Below are positions 6,758-7,845 of a stretch of 7,845 bases of DNA, piece after piece; positions within the stretch are counted from its first letter, which is position 1, and each line of letters opens with the position of its first letter. The notes beneath the pieces were generated by a model. It made no database searches. It saw only the letters and a program-made list of their open reading frames with translations, and was not told where the DNA came from. The stretch lies in NCBI GenBank assembly GCA_035551935.1, contig DASZMJ010000438.1:1-7845 (forward strand), given 5' to 3'. The position numbers and the translations under genes are program-made. This stretch comes from DASZMJ01 sp035551935. Lineage in GTDB: Bacteria > Planctomycetota > Planctomycetia > Isosphaerales > Isosphaeraceae.

Positions 6758-7845
6758 CGAAAACCTCCTGCGTCCGCGATTCCCGGGCCTTCTCGGTGGC
6801 CTTGAGGACCTTCTGCTGCATCTTGATGACCTCGGCGACCTGGTTCACCACGTCGACGAAGCTCTCCCACTGCGACATCTGCTCGAGGATCGCCCTCATC
6901 CGCGCCACGACCTCGGCATGCAGCCGGCGGGCCTTCTCTGCGTCGGCCCCGGTCTTCGGCCCGGCCCCGGCCAGCGACTGGAGGAGGGTCCGAAGCTCGT
7001 TCGCGGGGCCGGAGTCGAGGGCGCGGATCGGGTCGATGACGCCTTGCTGGAGGAGCCGGTGCGACTTGGGGGAGCCGACCTGGTTCAGCTTCATCTCCTG
7101 GAGCGAGTCGGCGATCCGCGCGGCGATCTGGTCGAGCTGGCGGGTCCCGGCGTGCAGGGCCCGGGCGACGGCGATGTAGTCGTCGGCCGAGGGCGTGCCG
7201 GCCAGGGTCGGCGTCTGCTTCTCGGCCGCGTCGAGCGCCGCCACGAACTTGGCCCGCTCGGCGCGCTGACGGATCAGGATCTCATAAAACAGCTCGTCCG
7301 GCGAGACCACCTGCATGTGGAGCACCCCCGACCGCCCGACCTGCGCCCCCCTCGCCGAGCGGTCGTCGGCCTCGGCCTGGAACCGGAGCGCCGTGCCGAT
7401 CGCCGGCGGCGAGGCCTGGAGGTCGACGTCGTGCCGGGCCTGGTGGTCGAGCACCGCCTTGCCGGCGTCGACGGTCAGCGGCAGGGGGATCGTCTGCTTC
7501 GTCGTGGTGGGCTCGGCCTTTTCGTCGGCGTGCGTCGTCCGCTCGACCTGGATGCGGAGCGCCCCCAGCCCGAGGTCGTCGGTCGCGGAGATCGCCAGCG
7601 GGATCGTAGCGACGGGCGTTACGTGGGCGCCGACCGCCTGGGCCCGGTGCGCGACGCGCGGCTCACGGTCCTTGAGCAGGCCCAGCGACAGGAACGCGGG
7701 CTTCGAGGCGAGCCCCGTCCTGTCCGAGGTGAGCTGGATCTCCAGGGTCGTCGCCTCGAGGAGGGTCCAGCGGGCGGCGAACGTCCTCGGGTCGACGCGG
7801 GCCATCCCGGGCAGGGCGCCGGGGTGGACGTCGACGCGGGTCCGG
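6744..7845 (-). CDS. C-terminal part of a DUF4175-like envelope protein (5' end beyond window)
   Basis: The frame is open from the window edge to TAA at 6744-6746, giving 366 residues. An ATG at 7805 is in frame, but 13 further codons upstream are also open and the protein plainly begins outside the window. Residues 1-180 are beta-rich, with 'LLKDREPRV' and then 'VATIPLAISATDDLGLGALRIQV'. A 'DD.GL' strand after a polar-to-hydrophobic strand is typical of the repeated beta-domains in DUF4175-type proteins. From about residue 180 it becomes alpha-helical: FYEILIRQRAERAKFVAAL, a middle helical bundle, and a final coiled coil (QWESFVDVVNQVAEVIKMQQ). No membrane segment is visible; DUF4175 proteins normally have theirs at the N-terminus, which is not seen here. 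The stop overlaps the next gene by 14 bp. In planctomycetes such genes often sit near MoxR/DUF58/BatA genes, but none is present here to confirm this. The family assignment is tentative. Confidence 0.85.
   Translation of the reverse strand, partial: RTRVDVHPGALPGMARVDPRTFAARWTLLEATTLEIQLTSDRTGLASKPAFLSLGLLKDREPRVAHRAQAVGAHVTPVATIPLAISATDDLGLGALRIQVERTTHADEKAEPTTTKQTIPLPLTVDAGKAVLDHQARHDVDLQASPPAIGTALRFQAEADDRSARGAQVGRSGVLHMQVVSPDELFYEILIRQRAERAKFVAALDAAEKQTPTLAGTPSADDYIAVARALHAGTRQLDQIAARIADSLQEMKLNQVGSPKSHRLLQQGVIDPIRALDSGPANELRTLLQSLAGAGPKTGADAEKARRLHAEVVARMRAILEQMSQWESFVDVVNQVAEVIKMQQKVLKATEKARESRTQEVFDEKP
6764..6769 (-). promoter_or_regulatory. Shine-Dalgarno site AGGAGG for the coiled-coil gene
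   Basis: A perfect AGGAGG on the minus strand lies 6 nt before the ATG at 6757, inside the last codons of the upstream gene. It marks the true or ancestral start of the coiled-coil gene, about 300 bp before its signal peptide, and supports translational coupling of the two genes. Confidence 0.75.

Noticed and set aside
6011..6805. 264-codon plus-strand frame through the repeat block
   Set aside because: It is antisense to the coiled-coil gene and its repeat-derived leader. No start site or domain supports it.

Overview
The window looks like chromosomal DNA of a high-GC planctomycete, most likely of the Isosphaeraceae (Singulisphaera/Isosphaera type). This placement rests on an NPCBM-type carbohydrate-binding module on a large secreted protein of unknown function, on a small secreted protein with a 'WGKL...FPPEYR...YYRRLAEE' block that I recall from planctomycete genomes, and on very GC-rich third codon positions. 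The family assignment comes from memory of these proteins, not from a database search.

All convincing genes lie on the minus strand, so the operon reads from 7845 down to 1. In transcription order they are: (1) 7845-6744, the C-terminal part of a large envelope protein resembling DUF4175-type proteins, with its 5' end outside the window; (2) 6757-4583, a long alpha-helical, probably periplasmic coiled-coil protein; (3) 4537-4013, a small secreted protein with a CxxC motif; (4) 3871-1295, a secreted multidomain protein with a beta-sandwich, an Ala/Pro linker, several small beta-repeats and a C-terminal NPCBM domain; (5) 1298 to beyond 1, a secreted protein with a Lys/Glu linker and a secretin/TonB short-N-terminal (STN)-like domain, whose 3' end is outside the window. 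Genes 1/2 overlap by 14 bp with a strong AGGAGG site, genes 2/3 are 45 bp apart with AGGAGG, genes 3/4 are 141 bp apart, and genes 4/5 overlap by ATGA. This suggests one co-transcribed, translationally coupled unit.

Four of the five proteins carry an export signal in the visible sequence, and the fifth is cut at its N-terminus. The set therefore appears to act outside the cytoplasm, in the periplasm or at the cell surface. No catalytic enzyme is recognisable. The visible parts are structural or binding ones: coiled coils, beta-modules, a carbohydrate-binding-like domain and an STN-like domain.

Two non-coding repeat elements interrupt this otherwise compact operon. At 3885-3984 a near-perfect 36-bp inverted repeat around a 28-bp loop fills the gap before gene 4. 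At 6445-6740 a block with imperfect terminal inverted repeats contains four copies of a 15-bp direct repeat. That block lies in frame between the strong start site of gene 2 and its signal peptide, adding about 100 Arg-rich residues ahead of the export signal. It is the most unusual thing in the window. I see no RNA genes, CRISPR arrays, transposase genes or plus-strand genes.
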